DNA from: JAGUXG01 sp043798435 | Lineage (GTDB): Bacteria > UBA9089 > UBA9088 > JAGUXG01 | Length of the DNA stretch: 5,691 nucleotides | Reading direction: 5' to 3' | Assembly (NCBI GenBank): GCA_043798435.1 | Contig: JAZDOR010000111.1 | Span: 1-5,691 of the forward strand | Part shown: piece by piece, positions 5,233 through 5,691 of the stretch | Layout: the number at the start of each line of letters is the position of its first letter | Numbering within the stretch: the stretch's first letter is position 1 | Translations under genes and position numbers: made by a program | The notes under the pieces: generated by a model | Database searches by the model: none | What the model saw: the letters and a program-made list of their open reading frames with translations, nothing else | Told to the model about the DNA's origin: nothing

Positions 5233-5691
5233 AACTTTTTCCAAATAGAATCTTAATGGTCGAGGATAATCCGGATGATGTCATCATCACCAAAAGGATG
5301 ATAGCGTCTGCATCAGAGGAGTGCGAGATTGAGGTGGCAAGCACTGGAAAAGAGGGGATTGAGAAGATTGAAAGGAACGACTTTGACTGCCTCCTTCTTG
5401 ACCATCACCTGCCTGATACGAATGCCCTTGAATTCTTAAAGAAGGTGCGCCAGAGCCATCCCCATCTTCCGGTCATCATTCTTACAGGTTTGCATGATGA
5501 CAGACTTCTGACAGGTGCCCTGAAGCTTGGTGCAGTCAACTTCCTGACAAAAGATAAGATTGATGGGCTTTCTGAAGCCATTTTACAAGCGGTAATCTCT
5601 GGCAGGAGGTCAAGCTTCTTAGATAAACAGGAATATGTCTATACAAATCTGATTGATTCAATGGGTGAGGGTCTGTTTGCCCTTGATAGTA
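5229..5691 (+). CDS. REC-PAS signalling protein (partial, runs off window)
   Basis: At least 154 residues; the 3' end is outside the window. Residues 7-125 are a response-regulator receiver: RILMVEDNPDD (acidic Glu12/Asp13), LLLDHHLPD with the phospho-acceptor Asp58, VIILTG with Thr86, and FLTKDK with Lys108. From about residue 135, YTNLIDSMGEGLFALDS is the opening of a PAS sensor domain. Such REC-PAS proteins often continue into a histidine kinase or output domain, which cannot be seen here. ATG 5229 overlaps the preceding TGA (ATGA) and has no good ribosome site, suggesting translational coupling; the ATG at 5256 would cut into the receiver's first strand and is less likely. The nearby kinase debris suggests this once formed part of a two-component locus. 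Confidence 0.85.
   Translation, partial: MKLFPNRILMVEDNPDDVIITKRMIASASEECEIEVASTGKEGIEKIERNDFDCLLLDHHLPDTNALEFLKKVRQSHPHLPVIILTGLHDDRLLTGALKLGAVNFLTKDKIDGLSEAILQAVISGRRSSFLDKQEYVYTNLIDSMGEGLFALDS

Overview
The window looks like chromosomal DNA of an anaerobic, probably uncultivated bacterium. It has a consensus sigma70-type promoter, Shine-Dalgarno sites at several genes, an AT-leaning composition, a corrinoid-protein reductive activator (typical of anaerobes with corrinoid methyl-transfer or Wood-Ljungdahl chemistry), and sensory histidine-kinase debris with close paralogous tails. The sequence alone does not fix a phylum.

Layout, all genes on the + strand. Positions 1-423 hold no recognisable gene but contain an imperfect inverted repeat of about 155 bp (164-318) and a weak promoter candidate. 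Positions 424-1581 encode an exported five-bladed beta-propeller protein of the GH43/GH32-like fold, with a short pseudopilin (GspG)-like tail. Positions 1600-3615 encode a RACo-type protein ([2Fe-2S] ferredoxin plus ASKHA ATPase) that carries an in-frame duplication of 42 residues inside its ATPase domain. A perfect TTGACA-N17-TATAAT promoter (3727-3755) and strong ribosome site precede a tusA-like gene (3781-4075) that is broken in two ways: a one-base frameshift after codon 10, and a 71-bp insertion that leaves two identical 36-bp copies around a 35-bp unrelated stretch. Positions 4193-4517 are the collapsed remains of a HAMP-type sensor histidine kinase, and 4540-4611 is a second, diverged copy of its last 23 codons. 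Then come a small two-gene module (4626-4829 and 4777-5232, overlapping by 53 bp) of a short helical protein and a MNT-like nucleotidyltransferase, and, joined by an ATGA overlap, the start of a REC-PAS signalling protein that runs off the window (5229-5691).

How the parts relate: the propeller and RACo genes are 19 bp apart and may share a transcript, though their functions do not obviously connect. No methyltransferase or corrinoid protein is visible, so RACo is an orphan here. The kinase wreck and the REC-PAS gene suggest an old two-component locus now separated by the nucleotidyltransferase pair.

The most striking property is local: within about 1.9 kb (2788-4611), three different genes each contain a direct repeat of their own coding sequence (offsets 126, 71 and 94 bp), plus a 14-bp tandem repeat. 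The one in tusA is an exact repeat-spacer-repeat with CRISPR-like dimensions, though the repeat is ordinary TusA coding sequence. Whether these come from recombination between paralogs, template switching, off-target spacer integration, or assembly error cannot be settled from this sequence alone.
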